The notes beneath the pieces were generated by a model, which was not told where the DNA came from, did not search any database, and worked only from the letters and a program-made list of their open reading frames with translations. The translations under genes were made by a program, and so were the position numbers. Shown piece by piece: positions 7,601 to 8,124 of a DNA stretch of 8,124 nt. Source of the DNA: an uncultured Clostridia bacterium (lineage in GTDB: Bacteria; Bacillota; Clostridia; Oscillospirales; Oscillospiraceae); NCBI GenBank assembly GCA_947176425.1, contig CAMWQV010000070.1, positions 1-8,124 of the forward strand, read 5' to 3'. The first letter of the stretch is position 1, and each line of letters begins with the position of its first letter.

Positions 7601-8124
7601 TGCATTGCCCATGAGGCCGAAGGCTACCGACACGTCCTCGATGCTGTATCCCAATGCGCCAGCTAAAGAGCCAGCGTATTTGAGGGATTCGCCAAGCCCT
7701 GCAACGTCTGTCTTGGAGTTCGTGGCGGTTGCCGCCAGCACGTCTGCCACCCGTCCGGCTTCCCCTGCCTCCATCTTGAACTGCGCTAAGGCGGACGCAG
7801 TGACGTCCGCCGCCGTAGCGAGATCCACGCTCCCAGCTGCGGCGAGATCAAGAAGGCCGGGCATACCTCTGGTGATATCTTCTGCTTTCCAGCCGGCCAT
7901 TGCGAGGTTTTCCATCGCTTCTGCCGCCTGCGCCGCTGAGAACATCGTGGTTTCTCCCAAATGCTTTGCCGTTGCGGTCAGGATATTCATAGAAGTTTCT
8001 GTTGCGTCAGAACCTTCTTCAAAAGCTATCCCCAGGTCCTTTGCCGCCTGCATCACCCCGGGAAGGTCTTTGTCCGCCACAGTTCCGGTGGTGGTGTTGA
8101 CCGTCGCCATGCCCTGCTCGAGTT
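4607..8124 (-). CDS. Tail tape measure protein (TP901 core), 5' end cut by window
   Basis: Tape measure protein: it fills the tail tube, sets its length and usually leaves with the DNA. The frame is open to the right edge. The ATG at 8110 is probably internal, since the codons before it read LEQG and LEQGMATVNTTTG matches the start of the TP901 core. At least 1,171 residues are visible; numbering below is from that Met. The core (1 to about 310) contains LGETTMFSAAQAAEAMENLAMAG (split over 51-73), GMPGLLDLAAAG (82-93) and AAIDGSSAGTALRATLARM (170-188). A Gly/Ala-rich hydrophobic segment lies at 609-680 and fourteen 19-residue repeats at 697-962. The C-terminus has the common AEGGIM...GAEAIIPLS motif (996-1022), a second ADGGIVG (1046-1052), and a helical tail. 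It ends 13 nt inside the LysM gene. No lysozyme or peptidase domain was recognised. Confidence 0.95.
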   Translation of the reverse strand, partial: LEQGMATVNTTTGTVADKDLPGVMQAAKDLGIAFEEGSDATETSMNILTATAKHLGETTMFSAAQAAEAMENLAMAGWKAEDITRGMPGLLDLAAAGSVDLATAADVTASALAQFKMEAGEAGRVADVLAATATNSKTDVAGLGESLKYAGSLAGALGYSIEDVSVAFGLMGNAAIDGSSAGTALRATLARMSKQEGLAADESNAVVDAMRKLGVSMTDDSGKAKSLMTIMKDMRTGYAKLSEAEQTATMTNLAGQNALSGMLAIVQASDEDFNKLTNAINNSSGAAAKMAGIKMDTLQGSLYYLQSAAEGVKIAVGEKLQPYVKGLVDWVTAHMPDIQNAVESAVDFVTGKIDGVIESVKSLTGSQEWQNAETLWDKIKLAWDKLIAEPFDKWWSGTGKTWLADKANSIGEGLGTAIKTGILALFGVDVSSAATEGADIGKSFFDGFMKGFDWSEVSKRLGEALKNGLKFLVKDAAALLPGGKEASGTSALSAAALGYGAFKAGQVGRKVYKGGKAVMNGAKAVRDVASGVKTFNAAANGSHAADAALSMAQSGQFGIATKLGTTIAPAVNKLAKAVPVLAGVTSAIQMTADAYKGTKKAREWTGSDSTGNKVASGIGAALGGLGDGILGNESVGRKVSNVAGGALKGAGIGAAVGSILPGVGTAVGGAVGAGIGAAGATIGGSNIAKALSKAGTAVKGFFTETVPEKFGDFAEGAKSFYDNSVAPALKTAGTAVNGFFTETVPEKFGEFAEEAKGFFTETVPQALNSAGRAVKGFFTETVPEKFEELVTGARSFLTETVPFAIGYAAGKIQVFFTETVPEFFGSLWDGITNFFTTTVPAAVETVGSALSTFFTETVPDFFSGLWDSAAGFFTGTVPAAIEAVGGAVTAFFTETVPQFFGNLWEGITAFFTETVPSAIDTVGGAVNTFFTETVPKFFSNLWDGIVNFFTQAVPKAISSVGESVSGFFSNVKEKITGFFSGIWGSVTSNASAGHQAATAHAEGGIMTTPHVGLVAEDGAEAIIPLSGKRRDKGIALWEKTGELLGVKPYADGGIVGAPLERSQSDNGLAEVLGDNRKSAQHENSDGNPQPDWSPLTPVGNASPKSGNMAVYVDIGNLTYEINVNGGDASDAQALADIIQEKALEMTDEIAYRLAVGMKQAFANTPKEQWGS
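5225..6022 (-). repeat. Fourteen tandem 57-nt (19-residue) repeats in the tape measure, paired as seven 114-nt units
   Basis: Within the tape measure (residues 697-962 from the Met at 8110), the reading frame divides without a gap into fourteen blocks of exactly 19 residues, each beginning FFTETVP or a variant. Blocks alternate: A blocks are FFTETVP-(E/D/Q/K)-(K/F)-F..., B blocks are FFTETVPxAI..VGxAVxx. Seven A+B pairs start at 6022, 5908, 5794, 5680, 5566, 5452 and 5338. Variants include FYDNSVA (first B), FLTETVP, FFTTTVP, FFTGTVP and FFTQAVP. Residues 680-696 resemble a worn B block. FFTETVP codons differ in third positions from copy to copy, so the pattern is held at protein level. Confidence 0.93.
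6074..6193 (-). other. Glycine-zipper-like hydrophobic segment of the tape measure
   Basis: Tape measure residues 640-679, just before the repeats, are almost only Gly, Ala, Val and Ile, with small residues spaced as in glycine zippers (GAGIGAAVGSILPGVG, then GTAVGGAVGAGIGAAG). A central Pro-Gly may form a turn between two helices. Tape measures often carry hydrophobic segments thought to enter the host membrane during DNA delivery; that role here is inference. Confidence 0.6.

Noticed and set aside
7121..7666. Plus-strand open frame of 181 codons, Cys- and His-rich
   Set aside because: Antisense of the conserved TP901 core. The Cys/His content follows from reverse complementing Ala/Thr/Met-rich codons.
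8100..8124. Tape measure gene start at ATG 8110
   Set aside because: The frame is open upstream to the edge, no ribosome binding site is visible, and LEQGMATVN matches the inside of the conserved core rather than a protein start.

Overview
The window is one uninterrupted stretch of the tail and baseplate module of a contractile-tailed (myovirus-like) phage, prophage or phage-tail-like particle. All seven genes lie on the minus strand, so transcription runs from position 8124 down to position 1. Gene order matches the PBSX (xkd) tail cluster of Bacillus subtilis: tape measure protein, XkdP (LysM), XkdQ (hub), XkdR/DUF2577 (spike-like), XkdS/DUF2634 (gp25-like), XkdT (baseplate J) and XkdU/YmfQ (DUF2313). 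The host is most likely a Gram-positive, probably a gut-type member of Clostridia. The grounds are the PBSX-like families, strong AGGAGG-type ribosome binding sites with ATG or GTG starts, and a base composition that looks near-balanced to slightly GC-rich by eye. The taxon is inference only.

Layout, in transcription order. From 8124 to 4607 is the tape measure gene, with its 5' end outside the window. It has a TP901-type core, a glycine/alanine-rich hydrophobic stretch, a tandem array of fourteen 19-residue repeats carrying the FFTETVP motif, and a conserved tape-measure C-terminus. From 4619 to 3954 is the LysM protein. From 3930 to 2932 is the hub protein. From 2923 to 2393 is a DUF2577 protein with a histidine- and proline-rich insert. 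From 2353 to 1901 is the gp25-like sheath initiator. From 1880 to 645 is the baseplate wedge J protein. From 658 to the left edge is an XkdU-type protein that is still open at position 2. Gaps are 39 nt or less, and two junctions overlap (13 and 14 nt), as expected for one co-translated late operon. No stretch over 300 nt lacks a gene. I saw no promoter, rho-independent terminator, tRNA, CRISPR array, insertion sequence or attachment site.

How the parts fit together (family knowledge): the tape measure fills the tail tube and sets its length. XkdP, XkdQ and the DUF2577 protein form the hub and spike at the tube tip. XkdS starts sheath assembly on the wedge, which is built from J and XkdU-type proteins. 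Tail-fibre or receptor-binding genes would be expected just beyond position 1.

I found no evidence for a wholly new system. The most distinctive signals are the exact 19/38-residue periodicity in the tape measure, the adjacent glycine-zipper-like segment, the histidine-rich insert in the spike-position protein, and a possible hairpin over the ribosome binding site of the gp25-like gene.
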